Assembly: GCF_002001165.1 (NCBI RefSeq)
Contig: NZ_MUNQ01000009.1
Location: 327,837-391,836 of the forward strand
Direction of reading: 5' to 3'
Length of the DNA stretch: 64,000 bases
From: Rhodanobacter sp. C05
Lineage (GTDB): Bacteria > Pseudomonadota > Gammaproteobacteria > Xanthomonadales > Rhodanobacteraceae
Position 1 is the stretch's first letter, and every line of letters begins with the position of its first letter. Below the pieces are notes generated by a model. That model ran no database searches, was not told the origin of the DNA, and saw nothing but the letters and a program-made list of their open reading frames with translations. The translations under genes were made by a program, and so were the position numbers. Below are positions 35,368 through 43,914 of this stretch, piece after piece.

Positions 35368-36134
35368 ATGCAAAGATGGATACAAACGACGTTTGCGATC
35401 TGCGCTTCGGCCAGGTCGGCATTGCCTGCGTACGCGTGCGCCGGGTCGACGCCGCCGCGCTGTGTGATGAACTGGAACGCCGAGTGCGCGCCGCACCACA
35501 GATGTTTTCCCGCGCCGCCGTCGTACTGGATCTGAGCCACCTGCTCAACCTGCCGGACGACGGCAGCGTCGATGCCATGCTTGAAGCCGTGCGCAGCGCG
35601 GGCATGTTGCCGGTGGGCCTGGCCTATGGCACCAGTGAAACCGAGGCGTTGGCCAAGCGCATGGGGTTGCCGCTGATCGCGAAGTTCCGCGCCGCCTATG
35701 AACCAACCAGCGGCAGCCCGGTCGCTGTCGAACCTGCCACGCGTGCCGAGCCAGCCGCACCGGTTCAGCGCGAGCCGATCCTGTCCGCACCGGCACCCGG
35801 CAGCCTGCAAAGTGCACAGCACCATGCAGGCTCGGTACGTTCGGGTCAGCAGATCTACGCGCGCGATCGCGACCTGATCGTCACCGGTGCCATCGCCAAC
35901 GGCGCCGAAGTGATCGCCGACGGCAACATCCATGTCTACGGCGGCCTGCGTGGTCGCGCGATGGCCGGTGCACAGGGTGACGAGAAGGCACGCATCTTCG
36001 TTTCCGACTTCCGCGCCGAACTGGTGGCGATCGCCGGTCACTATCGCGTATTTGAACAAATTCCTGACGACCTCGAAGGCCAGTCCGTGCAATGCTGGCT
36101 GGAAGGCGAAAAATTGCTGATCGCCAAGCTGTGA
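35364..36134 (+). CDS. minC: Septum site-determining protein MinC
   Basis: MinC blocks FtsZ polymerisation away from midcell. The 256-residue protein has the N-terminal FtsZ-binding domain (to about 115), a Pro/Ala linker (about 120-155) and the C-terminal beta-helix that binds MinD (IANGAEVIADGNIHVYGGLRGRAMAG and RIFVSDFRAELVAIAGHY). It is followed by minD and minE in the standard order. The start ATG overlaps the GNAT stop. The length is close to other gammaproteobacterial MinC. Confidence 0.94.
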   Translation: MNAKMDTNDVCDLRFGQVGIACVRVRRVDAAALCDELERRVRAAPQMFSRAAVVLDLSHLLNLPDDGSVDAMLEAVRSAGMLPVGLAYGTSETEALAKRMGLPLIAKFRAAYEPTSGSPVAVEPATRAEPAAPVQREPILSAPAPGSLQSAQHHAGSVRSGQQIYARDRDLIVTGAIANGAEVIADGNIHVYGGLRGRAMAGAQGDEKARIFVSDFRAELVAIAGHYRVFEQIPDDLEGQSVQCWLEGEKLLIAKL

Positions 36135-36168
36135 TCACCTACAACAAGAACGACACGGAGATGGGCCC

Positions 36169-36984
36169 TTGACTGCTGAGATTATCGTTGTCACTTCCGG
36201 CAAAGGCGGCGTCGGCAAGACGACGACCAGCGCATCACTTGCCACCGGCCTGGCAATGGCCGGCAAGAAAGTCGCCGTGATCGATTTCGACGTCGGCCTG
36301 CGCAATCTCGATCTGATCATGGGCTGCGAACGGCGCGTCGTATACGACTTCGTCAACGTCGTGCATGGCGAGGCGACGCTGAAGCAGTCGCTGATCAAGG
36401 ACAAGCGCCACGACAACCTCTATGTGCTGGCCGCCAGCCAGACCCGCGACAAGGACGCGCTGACCCAGGAAGGCGTCGAGAAAGTGCTCGACGGCCTGTC
36501 CGAAGACGGCTTCGACTACGTCGTATGCGACTCGCCGGCCGGCATCGAGAAAGGTGCGCATCTGGCGATGTACTTCGCCGACCACGCCGTCGTGGTGGTC
36601 AACCCGGAAGTGTCCTCGGTGCGCGATTCGGATCGCATCCTCGGCCTGCTCGCCAGCAAGACCCGGCGTGCCGAGCGCGGCGAAGGCCCGGTCACACAGC
36701 ACCTGCTGCTGACCCGTTACAACCCGGCCCGCGTCGCCATCGGTGAAATGCTCAGCGTCAAGGACGTCGAGGAAATCCTCGGCATCGAAGTGGTCGGTGT
36801 GATCCCCGAATCGGAAAACGTGCTGACCGCCTCCAACAACGGCATCCCGGTCATCGTCGATGTAAATTCACATGCCGGTCAGGCCTATAGCGACACCGTG
36901 GCCCGCATCCTCGGCGAAGAGCGCCCGCTGCGCTTCATCGACGTGCCCAAGAAGGGCTTTCTCCAGCGCGTGTTCGGAGGTTGA
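36169..36984 (+). CDS. minD: Septum site-determining ATPase MinD
   Basis: The 271-residue protein binds ATP through the deviant Walker A SGKGGVGKTTT (10-20). Switch regions DFDVGLRNLD and DSPAGIEKGA follow, and a C-terminal amphipathic helix (GFLQRVFGG) binds the membrane. It recruits MinC and is displaced by MinE. The start is TTG at 36169, with CGGAG 8 bases upstream. The nearby ATG at 36161 is closed by a stop after three codons. The TTG start may set a lower translation rate than minC and minE. Confidence 0.96.
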   Translation: MTAEIIVVTSGKGGVGKTTTSASLATGLAMAGKKVAVIDFDVGLRNLDLIMGCERRVVYDFVNVVHGEATLKQSLIKDKRHDNLYVLAASQTRDKDALTQEGVEKVLDGLSEDGFDYVVCDSPAGIEKGAHLAMYFADHAVVVVNPEVSSVRDSDRILGLLASKTRRAERGEGPVTQHLLLTRYNPARVAIGEMLSVKDVEEILGIEVVGVIPESENVLTASNNGIPVIVDVNSHAGQAYSDTVARILGEERPLRFIDVPKKGFLQRVFGG

Positions 36985-36989
36985 TCACG

Positions 36990-37262
36990 ATGGGCATTCT
37001 TGATTTCCTGAAGCGCAAGCCGGAAGCAACCGCGACCGTGGCCAGGGAACGCCTGCGCATCATCGTGGCGCAGGAACGGTCCAACCGCGGCGCACCGGAC
37101 TACCTGCCGATGATGCGCAACGAGCTGCTCGAGGTGATCAAGAAATACGTCCACGTCGATCTCGATGCAATCAACATCAATTTCGAACGCGACAGCGGGC
37201 ACGAAGTGCTGGAGCTCTCGGTGACGCTGCCTGATGGCAAGGCCGCTGCCAAGACGGCTTGA
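36990..37262 (+). CDS. minE: Cell division topological specificity factor MinE
   Basis: The 90-residue protein has the N-terminal membrane/MinD-binding part (GILDFLKRKPEATATVARERLRIIVAQERS) and the dimerisation domain (DYLPMMRNELLEVIKKYVHVD). GGAGG lies 9 bases before the ATG at 36990. It starts 5 bases after minD ends. MinE stimulates MinD ATPase activity and drives pole-to-pole oscillation. Confidence 0.95.
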   Translation: MGILDFLKRKPEATATVARERLRIIVAQERSNRGAPDYLPMMRNELLEVIKKYVHVDLDAININFERDSGHEVLELSVTLPDGKAAAKTA

Positions 37263-37411
37263 GTCTCCGGCGCTGATTGCAGCCATTCCGCCGGGTGATC
37301 GGGCATCGCCCGGCACTGCTCTTCCGCTTCATCGACCTGCGCTGTCCGCGCACGCGTATGCACCCCGAAACCAGCGTCCATTCTGAACCGAGCGATCCAG
37401 CCGGCACCGTC

Positions 37412-37855
37412 ATGCGCATGGGCCAGATCGGCTTCGATGCGGCAACAACCCTGCTCGCCCGCCATGGCCTCCAACTGCAGCGCGTGGCGCCTGGCGAGCC
37501 GATTCCCGGCAGCTACTGGGGTGACGAGGAAGCCGGCATCATCGGCAATACCGTGCATGCCCGCGCCGACACACCGGTGCATTCGCTTCTGCACGAAGCC
37601 TGCCACCTGATCGTATTGCCGGCGGAAAGACGCCTGGACGTCCATACCGACGCCACCGATTCGATCGAGGAAGAGGATGCCACCTGCTATCTGCAGATCG
37701 TGCTGGCCGACGAACTGCCCGGCGTGGGACGTGTGCGCCTGATGGCCGACATGGATGCCTGGGGTTATTCGTTCCGGCTCGGCTCGACCCGCGCCTGGTT
37801 CGAGCAGGATGCGGGCGAGGCAAGGGAGTTCCTGAGGGCACGTGGCCTGATCTGA
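37412..37855 (+). CDS. Small protein with HExxH-like zincin motif
   Basis: About 147 residues. LLHEACHLIVLP contains HEACH, the HExxH metal-protease motif, and the downstream SIEEEDATCYLQIVLAD could supply a third ligand. The fold is otherwise short, with no signal peptide. Start sites at 37358 and 37277 (TTG) would add residues, and none has a clear RBS. It follows minE on the same strand. I do not know its function. A short metalloprotease-like role is an inference from the motif alone. Confidence 0.65.
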   Translation: MRMGQIGFDAATTLLARHGLQLQRVAPGEPIPGSYWGDEEAGIIGNTVHARADTPVHSLLHEACHLIVLPAERRLDVHTDATDSIEEEDATCYLQIVLADELPGVGRVRLMADMDAWGYSFRLGSTRAWFEQDAGEAREFLRARGLI

Positions 37856-37884
37856 AGCCATGTCGCCCGGCCGCCACGGCCAGC

Positions 37885-38475
37885 TCAGCGGCGCGAGACA
37901 TGCGGATCGTCCGGCACATACCAGCGCCAGGGTTTGTCCACCGCGCGGGTGATACCGATGCGCGCAGTGACCATGGGAGCGTCCGGTGGCGGCACGCCGT
38001 CGTCGACAATGCTGAAACCCCCGCTGCCGTCGACCAGATCAATGCCGTCCTGCGTGCCGTTGATGCCTATCGCCTGACACAACCGCGCCGGGCCGCGGCA
38101 CAGATCGCGGTCGCTGCGGCAGGATGGTCGCGCGGCGCGCATCATCTCGAGTCCGCTGAGCGGCGCCAGCGCCCGCAGCAATACGGCAACACCCTCGCCT
38201 GCTTCTCCACATACGGGATTGCTGCACCAGTGCATGCCGTAGGTGAAATACACATAGAGCAGGCCCGGTGCGCCGAACATCGTCGCATTGCGCGCAGTCT
38301 GGCCACGCCAGGAATGCGCTGCCGGATCCTGTGCCCCGTTATACGCTTCGGTCTCCACGATGCGTCCGCTGCGACCGTCCGCGTTGACCAGGACCTTGTT
38401 CAGCAGCGCCACCGCAACGACGCGTGGATCGCGCTGATAGAACGCCCGACCAAGCGTGTCGCGCCGATCACGCAT
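37885..38475 (-). CDS. 3-methyladenine DNA glycosylase (AAG/MPG family)
   Basis: The 196-residue protein belongs to the eukaryote-like AAG family: GRIVETEAYNGAQDPAAHSWRG with the catalytic Glu and ARNATMFGAPGLLYVYFTYGMHWC with the intercalating Tyr. DLCRGPARLCQAIGI is near the C-terminus. It removes alkylated purines by base flipping. It is not related to Tag or AlkA. The ATG at 38475 gives the usual length, and a start at 38502 is possible. The gene is divergent from a DUF2235 gene. Confidence 0.93.
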   Translation of the reverse strand: MRDRRDTLGRAFYQRDPRVVAVALLNKVLVNADGRSGRIVETEAYNGAQDPAAHSWRGQTARNATMFGAPGLLYVYFTYGMHWCSNPVCGEAGEGVAVLLRALAPLSGLEMMRAARPSCRSDRDLCRGPARLCQAIGINGTQDGIDLVDGSGGFSIVDDGVPPPDAPMVTARIGITRAVDKPWRWYVPDDPHVSRR

Positions 38476-38762
38476 GTGCAAACAGCCGTGCACTGCCCGC
38501 ATCCCATGCGTTCGGCGGCAGCAGGATCGACGAGCGATCGTGCATTTTCCGAAAAGCCTGCGCGCGCTCGTTTTGCATTCGTCTATCCATTGACATGGTC
38601 CAGCCATCGCCATTCACGGAGTCCGCAGGTTACGCCGCCCGCACACTCTGTGCAGCATGCCAAGCGGTTCACAACGGCAACCGGTGTGGCACTGGCCTCG
38701 CGTATCGCCGCAGCCTAGAGTTCCTCCCAGGCACCCCCGGATGGATCGCAGTGGAGGGCACC

Positions 38763-39917
38763 ATGGTCAACCGCAGGCTTGTGCTGCTGTTCGACGGCAC
38801 CTGGAACAAACCCGAGTCACATACCAACGTCGAGCGCCTGCGTCGACTCATCGCGCCATGCGACGCCAACGGCATCGAGCAGCTCGTCGAATACATTCCC
38901 GGTGTCGGCGTGAAGCCAGGGCTGACCCATCTGCTCGGCGGCGCCTTCGGTTACGGCCTGTCCAACAATGTAATCGACGGTTATCGGTGGTTGTGCGCCA
39001 CCTGGCAAACGGGCGACGAGCTCTACCTGTTCGGCTTCAGCCGTGGTGCCTACACCGCACGCAGCCTCGGCGGCCTGATCCGCAAATGCGGCCTGCTCAA
39101 ATGCGGCACCGACGGCAGGGTGAGCAGCACCGATATTTCCGCCGCCTACGACTTCTACCGCGACACCGCCAGCAAGCCCGACGATGCAGTCGCGGTGGCC
39201 TTCCGGGCCAGCCACTCGATCGAGATCGGGATCCACTTCATCGGCGTATGGGATACGGTCGGCTCGCTCGGCATACCGGACACCGCTTCATGGTTCCCGT
39301 TTGCCCGCTCGCGCTACCAATTCCACGACACCGAACTCAGCAAGATCGTCAAGTACGCCTACCAGGCGCTGGCGCTGGATGAGCACCGTGCCGACTTTGC
39401 GCCGGCGGTATGGACACGCAATCCGGGCACGGTGAAATCCGGCGAAACCCTGACCTCGAAGAAGATCGAACAGATCGATGTCGAACAACGCTGGTTCATC
39501 GGTGCACATGCCGACGTTGGCGGCGGCAACGACCGCGATGGCGCCGGGCACAAGCCCGATCTGCTGCCCGATCTATCGCTTGCCTGGCTGCAACGCAAGG
39601 CGATCGATGCGGGGTTGGCTTGCCGTGAAATCCTGCTTCCTTCAGCCGATGCAGGCAGCGGCGTACCACGTGATTCCTACGCGGAATTCATGAGCGGTCT
39701 CTACAAGGAGTTCAAGCCACCATTCGACCGTGTGCTTGGTACCGGCGTCAACGAAAAGGTGGATCCCTCGGTATGGGAACGCTGGCTGGCCGATGCGGGC
39801 TATCGATCGCCTTCGCTGGCCCAGGCGTTGACCCGCGCGATCGTGCTGATGTCGGTCGAGGCCGTGGTTGTGCAGGATACCCCTCCCAGCGGCGGCCCAT
39901 CAGGAACGTCTGCCTAG
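38763..39917 (+). CDS. DUF2235 alpha/beta hydrolase
   Basis: The 384-residue protein has the DUF2235 pattern: LVLLFDGTWN at the start (oxyanion and Asp loop) and the nucleophile S93 in LFGFSRGAYTAR. FIGVWDTVGSLG and WFIGAHADVGGGN lie later, where the Asp and His complete the triad. Relatives include T6SS-delivered phospholipases of the Tle1 group and many orphan proteins. There is no signal peptide, no VgrG or immunity gene next to it and no clear T6SS cluster, so an effector role is only a possibility. GGAGGG precedes the ATG. Confidence 0.88.
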   Translation: MVNRRLVLLFDGTWNKPESHTNVERLRRLIAPCDANGIEQLVEYIPGVGVKPGLTHLLGGAFGYGLSNNVIDGYRWLCATWQTGDELYLFGFSRGAYTARSLGGLIRKCGLLKCGTDGRVSSTDISAAYDFYRDTASKPDDAVAVAFRASHSIEIGIHFIGVWDTVGSLGIPDTASWFPFARSRYQFHDTELSKIVKYAYQALALDEHRADFAPAVWTRNPGTVKSGETLTSKKIEQIDVEQRWFIGAHADVGGGNDRDGAGHKPDLLPDLSLAWLQRKAIDAGLACREILLPSADAGSGVPRDSYAEFMSGLYKEFKPPFDRVLGTGVNEKVDPSVWERWLADAGYRSPSLAQALTRAIVLMSVEAVVVQDTPPSGGPSGTSA

Positions 39918-39954
39918 TCGCATGCCTGCTTCGACCAGCTCCGGCATATCAATC

Positions 39955-41223
39955 TCAGCGCGGCTCGGCAATCTCCGCCTGCAGTCCATCCACCTGATCG
40001 ATAGCCGCCCGCGCTTGATCCAGGGCACGTCGTGCGATCGCATGGTACCAGCTCCATGCCAGTGCACCGATCACGGTCAGCGCCGAAGCGCCCAGCGCGA
40101 GTTGCAGCATGCTGGCCGACAGCAGTGGCGACAGCATCCCGGCGACGAAGCTGCATAGCAGCAGACTGGCAAAAGCCTGCGCCGAGGAAATGCCGCCGCG
40201 CTGTTGCGGGAACCGATCCAGCAACAACAGCGTCAAGGTGGGGAACGCCAGCTGCACACCGATGCCGTGCAGAATCAGCGGCAGCATCGACCATGGCAGC
40301 CGCGGCGCCGGAAATGCCAGCGCCAGCAGCAGATGCAGTGCACAGGCCAGCAGCATCACCGCATAACCCAGATTCACCGTGAACCCGGCACTGCGCCGCT
40401 CAGCCATCCGCCCGGACAACCACGCGCCACCGATCAGGCCGATCACCACCGGTACGAACAGCCACGGAAAACCTGCCGCCGACAGATGCAGCAGTCCGCG
40501 CACGATCCGCGGTGCCGAGGCGATGTACAGGAACAGTCCGGCAAAGTTGACCGAGCTGGAAATCAGCAACGGCCAGAATGGACGGTCACGGCCGAATGAC
40601 AGATAGCTGGCCAGCAGCGGCCTCGGCGCAAACGACGTGCGTCGTGCCGGCGGATGGCTTTCCGCCAGAAGCAGGGCAAGCGCCAGCGCCAGCAGCGTGG
40701 TGAATCCGGCCAACAGCCAGAAGATGCCGTGCCAGCCACCGAGTGGCAGCAACAGCGCACCAACCATCGGTGCGATCACCGGCGCCACCCCGAAAATCAT
40801 CATCACCTGCGACATCAGCCGCTGCGCAGCAGCGCCCTCAAGCGTGTCGCGGATCACCGCACGCCCCACCACCAGGCCCGCACCGGCGCACACGCCCTGC
40901 AGGCCGCGGCAGGCGAGCAGCATCGCAAACGAAGTCGACATCGCAGCGCCCACTGAAGCGAGCGCATACACCAGCATGCCGGTGACCATGACCGGCTTGC
41001 GCCCGATCGCATCGGAGATCGCGCCGTGGAACAGGCTCATCGCCGCATAGGTGACCAGATACACGCTGAGCAACTGCTGCAGTGCGGTGTCGTCCACCGC
41101 GAAACGCGCGCCGATCAGCGGAAACGACGGGAACACCGCGTCGATCGAGAACGGTCCGATCATCGACAGCCCGGCAAGCAGCCAGGGCAGGCTGCGATGC
41201 ACGGTACGGTGGGTTGGGTTCAT
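39955..41223 (-). CDS. Bcr/CflA-family multidrug MFS exporter
   Basis: The 422-residue transporter has 12 predicted helices. It carries the MFS loop GAISDAIGRKPVMVTG (between helices 2 and 3) and the motif C-like RDTLEGAAAQRLMSQVMMIFGVAPVIAPMVGALLLP of the Bcr/CflA drug:proton antiporters. It should expel drugs such as bicyclomycin or chloramphenicol analogues, but the range is unknown. The start at 41223 is set by the conserved N-terminus. Upstream in-frame codons have no RBS. Confidence 0.9.
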   Translation of the reverse strand: MNPTHRTVHRSLPWLLAGLSMIGPFSIDAVFPSFPLIGARFAVDDTALQQLLSVYLVTYAAMSLFHGAISDAIGRKPVMVTGMLVYALASVGAAMSTSFAMLLACRGLQGVCAGAGLVVGRAVIRDTLEGAAAQRLMSQVMMIFGVAPVIAPMVGALLLPLGGWHGIFWLLAGFTTLLALALALLLAESHPPARRTSFAPRPLLASYLSFGRDRPFWPLLISSSVNFAGLFLYIASAPRIVRGLLHLSAAGFPWLFVPVVIGLIGGAWLSGRMAERRSAGFTVNLGYAVMLLACALHLLLALAFPAPRLPWSMLPLILHGIGVQLAFPTLTLLLLDRFPQQRGGISSAQAFASLLLCSFVAGMLSPLLSASMLQLALGASALTVIGALAWSWYHAIARRALDQARAAIDQVDGLQAEIAEPR

Positions 41224-41323
41224 GGCGGGACATGCGCGTCGATGGAACCCGGCATTATAGGGGCGCCGCTGCCAGCTGCCGCGCTTGACGACAAGGCCGT
41301 CGGATCGACTAGGATGGCCACTC

Positions 41324-41415
41324 GGGAGATGGCATGCCTCCCGTTTCGCGGAGGCTTTCGGCATCCCGGAACAAACCACCTCTCGCCATGCGTTGAGGTT
41401 GATGATGCCTGCTCC
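41324..41415 (+). promoter_or_regulatory. Fluoride riboswitch (crcB motif)
   Basis: GGGAG (41324-41328) pairs with CTCCC (41338-41342). The loop GGCAT (41331-41335) can form the pseudoknot with ATGCC (41405-41409). The conserved ACAAACC and the P3 stem ACCTC/GAGGT (41378-41382 with 41395-41399) and TGATGATGCCTGC follow in order. This is the crcB aptamer. Between the two halves lies an unusual insert of about 28 bases. The next gene is crcB, which strongly supports the call. Confidence 0.88.
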
Positions 41416-41487
41416 ACCGGCTTCCGGCGGCGCAGGCGTGCCTGCCTCCGCGGCAACCGGACACTATCACGGTCAGGAGACGCGCTC

Positions 41488-41874
41488 GTGGGCTTTACCG
41501 GATTTGCAGCTGTTGGCATCGGCGGCGTTTTGGGCTGCTGGTTGCGCTGGGGGTTGGGCGTGATGCTCAACCCGTTATTTCCCACCCTCCCGCTGGGCAC
41601 GCTGGCGGCCAATCTGGCCGGCGGCCTGATGATGGGTTGCGTGATGGGCCTGTTCGATCATTTCCAGACACTGTCGCCGGAACTGCGACTGTTCGTCTTC
41701 ACCGGCTTTCTGGGTGGCCTGACCACGTTCTCCACCTTCTCGGCCGAATCCACCACGCTGCTGCTGCGCCAGCAGTACCTGTGGTTCAGTGGCCACGTGC
41801 TGGCGCATGTGGTCGGCTCGCTGGCGATGACCGTGCTCGGCATCACCCTCACCCGCAGCCTGCTGCGTCATTGA
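41488..41874 (+). CDS. crcB: Fluoride ion channel/exporter CrcB (Fluc)
   Basis: The 128-residue Fluc protein has four membrane helices with GGVLGCWLRWGLG, GTLAANLAGGLMMGCVMG (the conserved Asn and Gly) and FTGFLGGLTTFSTFSAE (the Phe box and Thr/Ser track). Fluc forms a dual-topology dimer that lets fluoride leave the cell. The start is GTG at 41488, with AGGAG 8 bases upstream. The fluoride riboswitch ends about 70 bases before it, so fluoride should turn expression on. Confidence 0.95.
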   Translation: MGFTGFAAVGIGGVLGCWLRWGLGVMLNPLFPTLPLGTLAANLAGGLMMGCVMGLFDHFQTLSPELRLFVFTGFLGGLTTFSTFSAESTTLLLRQQYLWFSGHVLAHVVGSLAMTVLGITLTRSLLRH

Positions 41875-41888
41875 TCCGGAGAGCCCGC

Positions 41889-42227
41889 ATGATTCAGGAA
41901 ACCGTGCAACAGGGCGTGCACCTGACCTTTTATTGCCATCTGCGCGCGAAGCACGACGGCATGCTGCTGTCCGAATGGCTGCTGGAACAGGCCAGGGAAC
42001 ACGGTCTCGGCGGCGGCTCGGTATTCCGCGCGATCGCCGGGTTCGGTCGGCACGGCGTGCTGCATGAGGAACAGTTCTTCGAGCTGGCCGACGACCTGCC
42101 GATCAAGATCGAGTTCCTGCTCCGTGAGGATCAGGCCGAGCTGCTGCTGCAACTGGTGCGTACAGCCGACGTCGACGCGACGTATGCATGCTGGCCGGCA
42201 AGCTTTGCCATGCTCAGCAAGCATTGA
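41889..42227 (+). CDS. DUF190 protein
   Basis: The 112-residue cytosolic protein matches DUF190: LTFYCHLRAKHDGMLLSEWLLEQAREHGLGGGSVFRAIAGFG and ELADDLPIKIEFLLRED. These ferredoxin-like trimers resemble PII proteins and often sit next to crcB. A role in fluoride response is likely by position but not proven. It starts 14 bases after crcB and shares the riboswitch-controlled transcript. Confidence 0.9.
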   Translation: MIQETVQQGVHLTFYCHLRAKHDGMLLSEWLLEQAREHGLGGGSVFRAIAGFGRHGVLHEEQFFELADDLPIKIEFLLREDQAELLLQLVRTADVDATYACWPASFAMLSKH

Positions 42228-42260
42228 GCACCACCGGATTCACCCACTGCGAGGCAAGGC

Positions 42261-43379
42261 ATGGGCCAGGATGACTTGAAAGACCGCGCCAGCGAACTGC
42301 TCGAACAGGCCGGCATCCGTATCGACGGCGATGCGCCGACCGATCTTCATGTCCGCGACGAACGCCTGTATGCGCGTGTGTTCGCGCACGGTTCGCTGGG
42401 TCTGGGCGAAGCCTACATCGATGGCTGGTGGGATGCCGATGATCTGCCTGGCCTGTGCACCCGGCTGCTCACCGCCGGGCTGGACCAGGAACTGAAGACC
42501 CTCGATACCATGCTCGCCCATCTCAAGGCGCGCTTCATCAACCTGCAGCGCGGCGAGCGCGCGTTCGAGATCGGCAAGGTGCATTACGACCTCGGCAACG
42601 ACCTGTTCCAGGCCATGCTTGGCAAGCGGCTGGTGTATTCCTGCGGCTACTGGGCGAAGGCCGGCAATCTCGACGAGGCGCAGGCGGCCAAGCTCGACCT
42701 GGTCTGCCGCAAGTTGCAGTTGCAGACCGGCCAGCGCGTGCTGGACATCGGCTGCGGCTGGGGCGAGGCGCTGAAGTATGCCGCCGAGCACTACGGCGTC
42801 GAGGGTGTCGGCATCACCGTGTCACAGGAGCAGGCCGACTATGCGCGCGAACTGTGCACTGGACTGCCGATCGAGATCCGGCTGCAGGATTACCACGACA
42901 TCAACGAGCGCTTCGACGCGGTGTATTCGATCGGCATGTTCGAACATGTCGGCGGCAAGAACTATCGTGCGTACTTCGAAACGGTAAATCGCTGCCTGAA
43001 GGACGGCGGCCTCTCGGTGCTGCATTGCATCGGCAGCAATGGTGCGCCTGCGCAAACCGATGCGTGGATCGACAAGTACATCTTTCCGAACTCGATGATT
43101 CCCGCTGCCAGCCAGCTCGCTGCTGCCATCGAAGACCTGTTTGTAGTCGAGGACTGGCACAACTTCGGTGCCGACTACGACCGCACGCTGATGGCATGGC
43201 GCGCCAATTTCGATGCCGCATGGCCAACCCTGTCGACCAGTTACGACGAACGCTTTAGGCGCATGTGGCACTACTACCTGTCCGTTTCCACCGCAGTCTT
43301 TCGCAGCCGCCGCGATCAGTTGTGGCAACTTGTGCTGAGCCCGCATGGCGTACCTGGCGGTTATCGCGCGCCGCGCTGA
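42261..43379 (+). CDS. cfa: Cyclopropane-fatty-acyl-phospholipid synthase
   Basis: The 372-residue enzyme adds a methylene group from SAM across the double bond of membrane phospholipid chains. An N-terminal lipid-binding part is followed by the SAM site RVLDIGCGWGEALKYAAEHYGVEGVGITVS. The catalytic FDAVYSIGMFEHVGGKNY and the C-terminal WHNFGADYDRTLMAW also match the family. The length is close to E. coli Cfa. It is 33 bases after the DUF190 gene, so read-through is possible. A stationary-phase role is family knowledge. Confidence 0.94.
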   Translation: MGQDDLKDRASELLEQAGIRIDGDAPTDLHVRDERLYARVFAHGSLGLGEAYIDGWWDADDLPGLCTRLLTAGLDQELKTLDTMLAHLKARFINLQRGERAFEIGKVHYDLGNDLFQAMLGKRLVYSCGYWAKAGNLDEAQAAKLDLVCRKLQLQTGQRVLDIGCGWGEALKYAAEHYGVEGVGITVSQEQADYARELCTGLPIEIRLQDYHDINERFDAVYSIGMFEHVGGKNYRAYFETVNRCLKDGGLSVLHCIGSNGAPAQTDAWIDKYIFPNSMIPAASQLAAAIEDLFVVEDWHNFGADYDRTLMAWRANFDAAWPTLSTSYDERFRRMWHYYLSVSTAVFRSRRDQLWQLVLSPHGVPGGYRAPR

Positions 43380-43407
43380 CGTCGCGCATCACCTTCAGGA
43401 TGTCGCC

Positions 43408-43746
43408 ATGGCAGAGACCCTTCGATCTTCACGCGATGTCATCCTCCGTACCGATACGCGGGACGAAGCGATCAAGTTTTACGGCAGCGTGCGTGGCCTG
43501 CCGATCACCCACCACAGCGAGACGCTGACGGGTTTCGGGACAGGCCCCTTTTGCCTTTATGTCGAACGAGGCCACGCACATGGGCCGGTGTTCGACTTTC
43601 TCGCAGCGGACATCCAAGTCACCAGGCAGCAATTGCCCGGAGCCGGCAGCGCGGTTGTCGAAGAGGATGCCTCGGTACCGCGTTGTTACATGCGCGACCC
43701 GTATGGCCTCGTGTTCAATCTTGGCCAGGCGCATGCTGCGGAATGA
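43408..43746 (+). CDS. VOC-family (glyoxalase-like) protein
   Basis: The 112-residue protein has the beta-alpha-beta-beta-beta VOC modules: ILRTDTRDEAIKFYGSVRGLPITHHSE at the start and SVPRCYMRDPYGLVFNLGQ at the end. Metal-binding positions are not fully clear. The substrate is unknown. VOC proteins include lactoylglutathione lyases, dioxygenases and resistance proteins. It is encoded 28 bases after cfa with CAGGA upstream of the ATG at 43408. Confidence 0.82.
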   Translation: MAETLRSSRDVILRTDTRDEAIKFYGSVRGLPITHHSETLTGFGTGPFCLYVERGHAHGPVFDFLAADIQVTRQQLPGAGSAVVEEDASVPRCYMRDPYGLVFNLGQAHAAE

Positions 43747-43914
43747 CCTCGGCGTCGTACCGCTACGTACCCGACGCCATGTCTGGAGGTGCCGTCAATG
43801 GTGGGGCCCGTTATCCCAATTCATCGGCATGCTGTTCCCGCCGCTGACCGCACGGAACCTCCTCGTGCATCGAGGGATTGAATCCACCCGACGCTTGCCG
43901 CAACACTGTCCGGC

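Noticed and set aside
34747..37855. A toxin-antitoxin reading of the GNAT gene with its neighbours
   Set aside because: GNAT toxins pair with a small RHH gene directly upstream. Here it is minC that follows and no antitoxin-like gene is present.
38476..38762. N-terminal extensions of the DUF2235 and glycosylase genes into their divergent gap
   Set aside because: The conserved domains begin at the starts given. A TTGACA at 38590 has no -10 partner, so no promoter is claimed.
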